A stretch of 64,000 nt of DNA, from contig OX337239.1 of assembly GCA_946965045.2 (NCBI GenBank), positions 2,604,001 through 2,668,000 on the forward strand, read 5' to 3'. This document shows, one piece after another, positions 29,417 to 39,128 of this stretch; the stretch's first letter is position 1, and each line of letters begins with the position of its first letter. The notes beneath the pieces were generated by a model, which had not been told where the DNA came from, ran no database searches, and was given only the letters and a program-made list of their open reading frames with translations. This DNA comes from Epithemia pelagica (lineage: Eukaryota; Bacillariophyta; Bacillariophyceae; Surirellales; Surirellaceae). The translations under genes and the position numbers were made by a program.

Positions 29417-30367
29417 TTATTCATTATCTGAATCTTCATCGTCACGGTCTTCATCATCATCATCATCTTTACCATGTAGATTGTAACATAAAAACAATTC
29501 TTTACCACAAGGGATATCGTGGATCGCAGTCACCTTGAGCTTCCCATCGATGTGGATGTTGTATTTTTTATCGTCCGCGTCAACCTCTTCGTCGGTGTTG
29601 TACTTGAGGAAGTGGGGGTCGTTGGAGAAGTGGAGACCCATCCACAGCTCCTGTTTTGTTGCTTCGATGTGAAAGGGCGTTTTAGATCGGGTGAGGATGG
29701 CGAATTGAGATGGCTCTTTTTGGAGCCCCTCAATCACACTCCCACAATAGTACCCCAAGCTTTCGCCCGCCTCGTAGTTGCGAGCGGCGAAAGCTCCGAG
29801 ACCAGCGTTCGGCAGCGTCGATTTCTTTATCGTAATGAGATCCTTGTCGAGGTACCGGGTGGTCACCTCAAAGTGCTGCTCATCATCGTTCATATCGACC
29901 ATGAAGGTGCCGAAGATTGTTACGTTGTCCTTCTTTTTAGCGTTGATGCGAGGAGCTCGGTTCTTGGTGGTGTTCTTCTGAACCTGTTTGATTGTTGTAG
30001 TCACGGGCTTGCCCTTCGTGCCGTGTTCCTTTCGCACGAGGGCACCACGCAAACTAACAACTCCCTTGATGTGCTCCGCAACGAAATGTTGCATCTTTGC
30101 ACGGTCGGTGAGACTTCCAGATCCCACCAACTGGTCCAGCTTTTTCATCAACCTCGTCGTGCCGACGGGTTTCGGCTTGGGCAGCGTCTTCTGCTTCTTC
30201 TCCGTCGCCCTGATGCGACGAAGAAGGTTGCGCTTGTCTTGCTTGTAGTTTCGATTGGGCTGTAGCTCAATCGACTTGGCAAGCCGACGGAGCTGTGCAT
30301 CGCTCTGATGCTTCTTCGACTTTGACGCCGTTGTTTTTGCAGTCGCACGTGCTGGCGGCTTTCCCAT
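29417..30367 (-). CDS. SET-domain protein, probable lysine methyltransferase
   Basis: The 316-residue product starts at ATG 30367. The first 140 residues are Lys/Arg-rich and basic, as in a DNA- or chromatin-bound tail. The SET domain follows: ITIKKSTLPNAGLGAFAARN with YEAGESLGYYCG (about 180-215), LHFSNDPHFLKYNTDE (in place of the usual NHSC-type pocket, about 255) and IPCGKELFLCYN near 295, where the final Tyr is the usual catalytic residue. The end is acidic (DDDDDEDRDDEDSDNE). Such enzymes transfer methyl from S-adenosylmethionine to lysine, often on histones; the target here is unknown. The lack of pre-SET and post-SET cysteines is like small viral and algal SET proteins. It may be part of a mobile island with its two neighbours. 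Confidence 0.75.
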   Translation of the reverse strand: MGKPPARATAKTTASKSKKHQSDAQLRRLAKSIELQPNRNYKQDKRNLLRRIRATEKKQKTLPKPKPVGTTRLMKKLDQLVGSGSLTDRAKMQHFVAEHIKGVVSLRGALVRKEHGTKGKPVTTTIKQVQKNTTKNRAPRINAKKKDNVTIFGTFMVDMNDDEQHFEVTTRYLDKDLITIKKSTLPNAGLGAFAARNYEAGESLGYYCGSVIEGLQKEPSQFAILTRSKTPFHIEATKQELWMGLHFSNDPHFLKYNTDEEVDADDKKYNIHIDGKLKVTAIHDIPCGKELFLCYNLHGKDDDDDEDRDDEDSDNE

Positions 30368-30374
30368 GGTCAGC

Positions 30375-30460
30375 GAATCGCAAATCCAAGATCTTTTTCA
30401 GAACAAAAAGGGATGAAGAATCGCAAACCCAAAATCTTTTTCAGAACAAAAAGGGATGGA
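30375..30460. repeat. 43-bp tandem duplication upstream of the SET gene
   Basis: Two copies (30375-30417 and 30418-30460) differ at a few bases. Both contain ATCTTTTTCAGAACAAAAAG. They start 8 bases upstream of the SET start codon, so they could affect its 5' UTR or promoter. Confidence 0.85.
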
Positions 30461-30740
30461 AGCAGCGCACTCCCCATTATGCTGCCACATGTCCCACTCT
30501 TGTGAATTGTATCGGAAACAATGTGGCAGCGACTCAGGTTGTGGATGGAATTTCTCCTTCGACAAACACAGTGGTAGCTAGAATGACTATGTACTCTATT
30601 GTAGCAGTTAAAAAAGGGAAACAAAGTGCAATCACATCATCATCGTCTCGGCATTTGACACAAAGGTTGTGCAAACGCCTACAAGTATCTCTTTGGTCGT
30701 TCTCACTCGCTCGCGCGCTCTCTCTCTCTCTTGAGTCGTC

Positions 30741-31694
30741 GTCCGTGCAACAACAACAGCAGCAACAAACGGTTCAACACTTGGAACAAGCCTTGCATCA
30801 ATTCTTGGCCGAAGCCGTCACCTTGTATCGTTATTTGGTCAATCATTTGCAAGCCAAATTGCTCGGACAGTCGGCCACCTTTTCGCAGTCGCAAGTATCC
30901 TCCTTGGCTTCGTCGTCGCAAACCCTGTCACAATCGCAAGACGACGACGACGAGGAGCATCCACCCAGCAACGACCAACCAGAAGAATTGACGCCACTCT
31001 CTCCTTGGCCGTCGTCTCCCAAGTGAATACGACTACAAGTACCAACGCCAACACGACAAACAGCGCTACGACCAAGGGCCACCCCACGGCCAATCCTACG
31101 GCCACGCAACATTCGTCGGCCAGTGCCTTGCATTGGTATGCCCGAGCGCTCTTGGCTCCATCAACATACTGCCACAGTGACGGCAACAACAACAACGACA
31201 TGGAGTCAACGAAGCGCTCATTCTTCCAACAGCAACAATCACAAACAACAAGTCATGACGACTCGCTTATTCTTGGCCGAGTTTGTCGATTTGCATCGAT
31301 TGTTTTTTGTTTGCCAAGGAATCCACGACGCTCTACAAAACCATGGAACGTGTGCGATGCCCTCTTGTGCAAACTCATTTGCATCCAAGCCTTTTTCGGA
31401 ACATATCGTGAGTTCCACCAATGCAACGAGCAGCAGTCAAACCACCACAAACATCTGCAGCCACCAAAGAACACCCTTGGGAACTCGGGACGATTTGACA
31501 TTTCTTTGCCACTCGGTGACACGGCGATTGATTTTGAGGCCATTGATGGCAGCAATGGACGAGATTCAAACGACGAGACGACAATGACCACAAAACCAAC
31601 AACAACAACAAGAAGAAGACCTAAAAGACCACCCCGAACCGCCACAACAGGTTCACAGTCAACCACTCGAAGAGGAGGAGGAAGAAGAGAATGA
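30741..31694 (+). pseudogene. Degenerate Gln-rich gene remnant, unrecognised
   Basis: Protein-like pieces sit in different plus-strand frames. HLEQALHQFLAEAVTLYRYL (about 30779-30838) lies in one, SSASALHWYARALL (about 31110) in another, MTTRLFLAEFVDLHRLFFVC (about 31255) in a third. The pieces are helix-rich and joined by Gln/Ser/Thr/Asn-rich stretches. No frame runs through. It could be a decayed gene or one with several unseen introns. I cannot name a family. The sequence is rich in CAA and ACA triplets, so some apparent similarity to protein may be compositional. Confidence 0.25.
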
Positions 31695-31976
31695 TGAAGC
31701 ACTGCCATTGGACGAACACACAAAACCACCAATAAGTACCCGCCGACCACAACTACAAACACCCATTCGTCTCGCACCTTGTCGTGATGCTCTTACGGGC
31801 GATCCACAATAGCGCTTCACATCCACGTGAGAAGAAGAATGTGTCCTCCTTGATGTGAATCCCGACCAGGATCATAACAGTAGTACGCATGTGAACTTAG
31901 TAACCTACCTAGTTGATTCAACACTAAATGAGCACTACTAGTATGTAATATGTATCTTTGAGACATGCAAATTGTT

Positions 31977-34639
31977 TCAGGGTTCAGCTTGTTGCGCCTC
32001 TTTCCAAGCCTGCTGGATGTAGGTATGCTCTTGATCAAGGGTGCAACGATGCGTCTTCATCGTCTGATTAACGTACTTCTCGATCTCCTCGTAGGAAAGA
32101 CCATTGCTTTCAAAATCTGCGTCAGCTCCATGTCGATCAAACAAGAAGTACACCAACATGTAGCGCCGTGCTTTTGCTGAAAACTTTCGCATTGTTTTCA
32201 ACGAAACTTTGGCAACACTCTTTCGTACACATTGCACAAACTTGTCCTTGTTCGATTTTTCAGCCTTGGTCATGCTCCGAAAGACTCGCTTTGCAAGTCC
32301 CCACCCATACTCAATGCCTTCACCCGCAAGTTCACAATGGTACTTTGTTGTTGTGTGGACATCAATCCTGCGATCAAACCGTGCCGAAAGATCTTTTGCA
32401 AGTTGTTCAAGCGCTGACAGCTCGTGCTTGAAGTCATCGCAACATCCCATCAGGTACAGAAGCGAATACTTTTGATACTCCTCCATGCAATCATCTTTGA
32501 GTTCCCCTGTCGCATCCATCCATGCCTTGCGCTTGTCTCTAACGTACTTGTCTAGGTTTGCTGGGTCAATAAACCCACGCTCCCAAAGAACTTGGAAGAG
32601 ACCCTTGGGTTGCCCAAGCCACCCTTGCGCCACTACATCTTGTTGGACTTGCGTTGGCAATTGCTTTGCTTGCGACATAACTTGGAGTTGCGCAGTGGAC
32701 TTGGACTGGTATGTATTCAGATGATCGCCACCAGTCCCTTGCTCAAGGTCGTGACGAAGCATTTGAGCAACTAGTTCTTTCTTGGAAAGCTTGCGAATTT
32801 TCTTCTCTCCTGTTGCACAATCAAACTTCATACTCTCTCGCTGCGCATCGGTGAGAGGAGTATTCTTGTATGCGTATGGTCCACTGTCCTCGTCTGTGTA
32901 GACCATACGTTGCTTCGCACCTGGCTCGAGACGATCAGCGTGTGCAAAGGGCCCAACATGCGGAACAACAGTCTCATGCATATGCGGAGCAACGCCACCC
33001 CATTCAAAATTCATGTTTTTCTCGTTCAGACCATCTTTCTGTTTCCTTGCATGTCCACTGCTATGATCAAACAAGAACGCGAAGTCAAAGTCGGGGAAGA
33101 TGTTCACCAAACAATCAACCAGGTCTTCAAATTGGACTGCCATGTGATCGTAGGTCCAGTAACCATCACCGTTGGAACCTACATCAAAGTACGTACAGAA
33201 TGGGCTTGCATCAGTGATTTGTCGAATTCGCTTGTCGTCACCACCGATCACTTTGATTGCCGACTCCGTAGACAAATACTTGTCACGCCCAAGCACACTG
33301 TCCCTCCGTAGACAATTGATCCTTTGTATCATATCGCGGCTGAGTAGATTGGTCTCCTTCTCCACACAGAAACTCCATGCCCGACTAACAAATGCACTTA
33401 GCATCAAACTATGACCCTCGTCTTTTGGCAGAAGGGTTCCAGATCCTTTGTGGTCATGCCAAGACTTCTTGGAGAATGACCATTGTTTGAAGACTGCCTC
33501 ATCTTGGCCGACAATTATGACAGGGCGACGGTTGGGAGGGAAACGATGTGACAGATTTGCTCCGAAAGGCTTGTTTTCCTCTTTCACATACTTTGCGAAG
33601 CCTTCTGGGAAACAGTCAATGTGGTATTCTCGCATTGGCTTGTTGGTCACTGGGTCCACAAACTCAAAGGCCCAAACATTTTTCATCAGTTTCTCGCTGG
33701 AAGAATCACATCCGTCACCATTCTCTAGTTTGACTGCTTCCTCGATGGGGATTTGAATCCATCGGTGTGCAAGCTTTTCAATCTTGAAGTAGTCTTCGAT
33801 GAACTGCTTTCTGTGTGCCACGTTGTCTGGGTCCTCGTGCCGATCGGTGTAGTACGACTTCTTTGTGTCTGAAAACTTGAGGCCTGCATATGCAAGAAAT
33901 CTTGCTGCTGTTGAAACTGCCACTGTTCTCAGCTTCAGTTGGCTCTTGAATTCCGTCAGAGTTGGCAGGTCCTCTGAATCCTCAGTTGCGTGGTCGGCTA
34001 GCTCCATGTTATAGATCTTAGGAACAAGCTCATCTCGAATGAAGGTGGCCGCCATTTCACAGGACATCCGTTCAAGGTTCTTGCTTGCCCAACATTGAAA
34101 GATGCGCTGTGCTTCTGGGAATGCTTCAAATAGTAAGGGGCATGGCATTCTTCCTCTCTGAACGTATGGATTGGGGTGAGGGAAGCGTTCATTGTTTCGG
34201 AACTGGATGTTCCAGACTTGGATTGTTCGCCAGTGAGTAGCAACTATTTTTGTCTCCGGTCCATGCATACGATGAAATTCACTCATTGCAGCTTGGCAAC
34301 AATTACTCCAGTAGTTGCCTTTCTCCATTGTTGCCAGAGCCATCTGATACGTGATCCGGAGTAGCGTTGCTCTTGCCATTATCTTTGGCACGAAGCTTTT
34401 CGCAGGTTCATATTCATCTGCCTTGTTCACCAAAGACAAGAGATTGCTGTAGTTGTATTCAGCATCCATAAGACGCTTGACCCACCGTTCAAGCTTCTGT
34501 CTTGTCATTTCATCATTTCTCCCTGGTGGACCAGCAAAAATTTTCTTGACATAGGTCTGGTCGAAGAAATCGGTGGTGGATCTTGGACTTCTTGCTGGTG
34601 CTACCACATTTTGGTGTGCCTGGACTGGCAGTGTTGTTG

Positions 34640-34671
<32 letters not shown>

Positions 34672-35138
34672 GGTGGTGGTGGTGGTGGTGATACAGCAAT
34701 CATGGCTGTTTCTTCGTCTCTTATCGGAGTTGCAGGATTCTTGCGTTTCTTCCTTTGTGTAATGCGGACTGTCAACGTTTTTGCGAAGGACAGCCACTCA
34801 TCAGGTGAATAATCAAATTTTGGAGGTGGCTCATTCCCGCACGACAAAACATAGTAGAAATGTTTTGTTTGGTTTCTTTGCTCTTTCTCATTTAGGTTTC
34901 GATGCAGCGTGTATCGATAGACGCCTCTACTATTCCGATTCATTGATGAGAAATGGAGGGTCCATTCAGGACTGCGCGTCAGAGCTCGGTTCATCTGTTG
35001 GGCGTTTGACAAATCGGGAACCCATTGTTTCAAGAAGGGAACAAGCTGTTCATCAACAATCCACCGATTTGTCCATGGGAAGATCTCTGGACAGCATTGA
35101 TCTTCAAATGCCTCACGAATTTTGCGCGAGAGACTCAT
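31977..35138 (-). CDS. DDE-superfamily transposase-like protein, 1,053 residues
   Basis: It starts at ATG 35138 (MSLSRKIREAFEDQC). The frame is open a further 69 bases upstream into repeat sequence that also occurs at 35.2-36.1 kb, so I did not use that part. After about 130 residues comes a Pro11/Thr8 run (about 34620-34690), made by a GGT/GTT microsatellite. The central part has KSYYTDRHEDPDNVAHRKQF, VIIVGQDEAVFKQWSF, and FAFLFDHSSGHARKQKDGLN. The order tyrosine-Asp-x-His-Glu, Q/H-D-E-x-x-F and D-x-S-x-H matches a group of eukaryotic DDE transposase-like proteins; I infer the group from these motifs only. The frame is unbroken. I found no terminal inverted repeats. Confidence 0.65.
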
Positions 35139-35139
35139 A

Positions 35140-36180
35140 GTTGACGGAGTCTCGCTCACACAGCCGGGGAGACAGACAAGGCAGTGGACGAGACGACAGT
35201 CTCTCACACAGCCGGGGAGACAAACGAGGCAGCGGACGAGGCGACCACAGAACAGTGCACGACGTGAAGCACTGCTATTTCTAGAGATAAAGGAACTGCG
35301 TAGGTGATGTTTTTTATAGTTGATTGCTGGCTGCTATTCGGAGTCTCGGGGAGACAGACAAGGTTGCGGGGAGACAGACAAGGCAGAAGACGAGGCGAAA
35401 GTTTCTCGCCTTTGGAGTTGTTCTTGTTGTTGTTGTTGTTGTTGTGATTTGTGGCACTGGTGGTAGCCGAGGGGTTGGTAGTACAATACTCTTGTTGTTG
35501 TTGTTGTTGTTGTTGTTGTTTTCCGTCGATGGTGACACAGCCGGGGAGACGAACGAGGCAGCGGCCGAGGCGAAAGTTTCTCGCCTTTGGAGTTGTTCTT
35601 GTTGTTGTTGTTGTGATTCGTGGCACTGGTAGTAGCCGAGGGGTTGTTAGTACTCTTGTTGTTGTTGTTGTTGTTGTTGTTGTTTTGCGGCGATGGTGAC
35701 CCAGCTGGGGAGACAAACGAGGCAGCGGCCGAGGCGAAAGTTTCTCGCCTTTGGAGTTGTTCTTGTTGTTGTTGTTGTTGTTGTGATTCGTGGCACTGGT
35801 GGTAGCCGAGGGGCTGTTAGTGCTCTTGTTGTTCTTATTCTTGTTGTTGTTGTTGTTGTTGTTTTCCGACGATGGTGACACAGCCGGGGAGACGAACGAG
35901 GCAGCGAACGAGGCGAAAGTTTCTCGCCTTTGGAGTTGTTGTTGTTGTTGTTGTGATTCGTGGCACTGGTGGTGGCCGAGAGGTTGCTGGTACTCTTGTT
36001 CTTGTTCGTATTGTTGTTGTTGTTGTTGTTTTGCGACGATGGTGGTTGTGATCCTCACACAGCCGGGGAGACAAACGAGGCAGCGGACGAGGCGAAAGTT
36101 TCTCGACTTTGGAGTTGTTGTCGTGAAGCGCTGCGATTTCTCGAGATACAGGCGCCGCGTACGTGATGTTTTTTGATAAT
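35140..36180. repeat. Complex minisatellite with embedded GTT runs
   Basis: A unit of about 150-180 bases recurs five to six times. It has CAGCCGGGGAGAC, ACGAGGCAGCGG, CGAGGCGAAAGTTTCTCGCC, then GGAGTTGTTCTTG with a GTT run, then a GTGGCACTGGTGG segment and a second GTT run. Clear unit starts are near 35541, 35701, 35881 and 36060. Both sides of the array carry a similar 55-base sequence (about 35262-35315 and 36122-36178) ending in GATGTTTTTT. Long Leu/Val or Asn frames across it are artefacts of the repeat. Confidence 0.9.
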
Positions 36181-36854
36181 CTGTTTATGACATACCTATG
36201 CTATCGATCTGTCGCATTACATCACGTACCAGCGGCATGTGACGGCTATGGTGACCTGAAGCGGTGGCAGTTGTTTTCGTTTTCGAATACCATCACGAAA
36301 TTATGTGAGGAACCGGAAAACTCCACCGCGTCCGCACCGCTAGAGTACTATGAGATAATTTGTACTGCCAAAAAAGGGAGTATTGGCAAGATTTGTACAC
36401 AATTTTTGTACTTTAATAGACTAGGTATGGGGCGCGCGAAACCAGCTTGTATGCCCAGATCCATGGACCAGCCCTAAGGAAAAATTCACAATTGCCTGAA
36501 ATCCGAATGGGTAGTCATCGATGGCTTTTCCCCTAATACGAGTACTCGTATGGTCATTCTGAGCATAGCATATCTGGTTGGGAAGGATGCGTCTCCATTA
36601 TTTGACCAACGCTCAACGCGATATTATTTTGGGATCGACACAACCATTGAAACACCGACCATCCAAGACAGCCAGCGGCCCGATCCGATCTCGTGGACAG
36701 TTTCTTCGTACCCTCTCATTTTCATTTTGTCGTGGGGACCGATTGTTTGTTCAGTGACTTGCTCAACTACTCTCTCGTGTTTGCAAGGATTCCTTGTTTG
36801 TTTTCATTTTTTTTTTTGAGGAAAGGCAGCAGCAACGTACAATCATTATCAATC
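36181..36854. other. Intergenic, upstream of a small gene
   Basis: No gene is seen. The stretch ends in a T run (about 36810-36820) and a short leader before ATG 36855, and should contain the promoter of the small gene. Confidence 0.4.
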
Positions 36855-37214
36855 ATGGCGAGCTTATCCAGCATGTTGGAATCGCACAACAACTCCTCCG
36901 CGTCGTTGCGAATGGATGGTGCGGAAACAGTCAACATTACTGTAAGCACCGAAGATTCTCGAATCAAGGGCATTAACAAGACAAACAAGTCCAGTCGTCG
37001 AGGAGGGAAACGATCCAAGGTCAAGAAGCAAGCATCCTCCTCGTCTTCGGCGACTTCGGACGATGATGGTAGCAGTGGAGACGATGACAACCATCATCTC
37101 CGATCGTCGTCGTCCTCCTCTTTGGATGAGGACTCACAGCGACGACGAGAACAACAAGCAGCCATGTATCAACAACATATGAAACTCATGCAACAAAAAC
37201 TGGATCAACAATAA
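36855..37214 (+). CDS. Small charged, disordered protein, 119 residues
   Basis: It starts at ATG 36855 (MASLSSMLESHNNSSASLRM) and ends at TAA 37212-37214. It has a Lys/Arg-rich middle (SSRRGGKRSKVKKQ), then Ser and Asp runs, then a Gln-rich helix-like tail (YQQHMKLMQQKLDQQ). The whole is predicted by eye to be disordered, with a basic patch that could be a nuclear signal. I know no family. The ATG has a good context (A at -3, G at +4) and the frame upstream is interrupted by the T-rich leader. It may be a real small nuclear protein or a chance frame; composition bias favours the first only modestly. Confidence 0.45.
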   Translation: MASLSSMLESHNNSSASLRMDGAETVNITVSTEDSRIKGINKTNKSSRRGGKRSKVKKQASSSSSATSDDDGSSGDDDNHHLRSSSSSSLDEDSQRRREQQAAMYQQHMKLMQQKLDQQ

Positions 37215-37416
37215 TAAGACTACGAATACCTATATTGGATTTGGATGACAAACGTGATGCAACCCAAGAGCCGCAGCACACGACTGACTGTGAACCGAGT
37301 GAGGTTGTGTGGGCATGGTTCTATTCGGCAAGTGACACTGAAACGACCCTTGGAACTCGAATGGGCGGACACAAGGTGAGCCGAGGAAGGTACCAATCCG
37401 GTACACCGCACGTCCC

Positions 37417-37524
37417 TGTAGCGAATTCGTTTTCCCCATGCATCGAGCTATTTGGCATCCATTCTTCATCTGTAGCGAATTCGTTTTCCCCATGCATCGA
37501 GCTATTTGGCATCCATTCTTCATT
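37417..37524. repeat. 54-bp tandem duplication
   Basis: Two copies start at 37417 and 37471, both with GTAGCGAATTCGTTTTCCCC and a shared ATTTGGCATCCATTCTTCAT. They are near identical. No gene is nearby in a meaningful frame. Confidence 0.9.
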
Positions 37525-39128
37525 TTACGCTATTATTTCTGCTCTGAGTTGAGAACAGGATCATGAACAAACGTAGACCCAATGATAAAATAAGATATCG
37601 GAAGGAATAAAATGTAGACTGTACGACTGCAAGTTTGGTTGGGAGTCAACAAGAACAACGCGGAGGATAAGACACATGGTATGAGATTGTGACAAGACCT
37701 CCATGCTGTGCTCCATCCCATCAAGATGGAAACCATGGTCAAGTCCCATCCCCATCCGGTGTGTTGCCAAGACCCGGTGGACCTACTATTAGGTATAGGT
37801 ACAAGCCCACGCATTCCCCTTTTCGTTCCACGATTCTTCATCCCGGTATCAATATAGATTAGACGAGTAAGGATCCCACAAACTGGAACGCAAGACTCTA
37901 CATCCCATTAATGCTCTCGCATTGAAATTCTACCAGAGCTACCTCTCTGGAGTTGTGGGGGAAATGAGCCCCCCACCCCAACCCCCCACCCCAATTTCGA
38001 AAGCGCGCACCGATGCCGTGGCGGGTCGATTCGGAACGGATCTCGATGCGTTTTCGTACGACCCATCATCTAAGTAATTGTTAGAATGATGCGCGCGCCA
38101 TGGTTTTTGCAAGAGTAATTAGACGTTCCTGTTTCGGTCCTACGTGGCAAACTACGTCCAAATAGAGACATCGGACGGTGAGTTTTCTTACCTAACGCCT
38201 CCTTTCTTAACTACTCATGTCACATTGGCCGAATCTGACGAAACCAAGGTCTATGTATTTCTGTTCTTCCGAAACTTTTGGCTCTTCGTTGTGTCCACAA
38301 TTTCCGTTCTGCACACACTCTTTCGCGCAAGTGTGTGCGCAGGTTGTTTGCACCCCGAAAACGATTCACTCCTCCGTCCTCATATCCCACAAAGAAAAGG
38401 GCGCGGAGGTTTTTTCACTGGATCGTTGGAGCCTTCCCTTGCCTTTGTTTTTCGTAGGGCGCACTCCAACGGCTCTTTCTCTTTCAACGGTCCATCCTTT
38501 CTCCCCCACCCACGCCGACCAAGCGGAGCACCACGATTCCTTCTAGCTAGAGACAGACGCAGTGCTCTCTGTGTATGTGCATGGTTGGTTGGCTTTGGTG
38601 CCCAAAAATCACCCGTTTGTGGGATACCAAACAACACGGAATCATAGAGAGGCTTTTTCGTGCACACCCAAGACAGGAGAGAAACAACCCAAACGACGGC
38701 GCGCCATCACGGTGCCATTGGGCAAACTACCGGACTCCAAAAACAAAACGGATCGATACAACCTTACAACAGAGAACTTTCAAGGAACGAGAAAAGGACG
38801 ACGCAACTTGGTCTTCCACATTGGACGGTGTTTGCCTGGAGCTTTGCCTTTGCAAAGTAGCGAAAACGCAGTGGAGGGAGGACCGAAATTCGTGAGACTG
38901 TCACAGTGGGAATAAACTCCGAAACAGGAACACAAGGCATTCTGGAAATCATTTGTTTGTCTCTTTTGGAAAGTCAAAGACTATCAGTGTCGAGAGTGAC
39001 GTGACAGGCAGGGTCATTCCGATCATCATTTATTGTACCATAGGGACACGTCTCTTGACAACCACAACAACCTCAACATCCACTACTGCATCGTTTCGAG
39101 GCCTTTGATCATCCACAGTGCCATCAGT
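37525..39128. other. Long non-coding stretch before the large disordered gene
   Basis: I see no supported gene in these 1.6 kb. A plus frame at 38144-38647 is open for 167 codons, but it has biased composition and no motif. A C-rich stretch lies at about 37965-37993. The region near 39000-39128 should be promoter and leader of the next gene. Confidence 0.4.

Noticed and set aside
35139..35207. Longer N-terminus of the DDE protein from an upstream non-ATG codon
   Set aside because: The added residues are a translation of repeat units that recur in the 35.2-36.1 kb array; ATG 35138 is a better start.
35314..36176. Long Leu/Val/Cys-rich or Asn/Thr-rich frames
   Set aside because: They come from GTT/AAC triplet runs and tandem units, and are present on both strands.
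38144..38647. A 167-codon plus-strand frame
   Set aside because: No motif, biased composition, overlapping frames of similar length on both strands.
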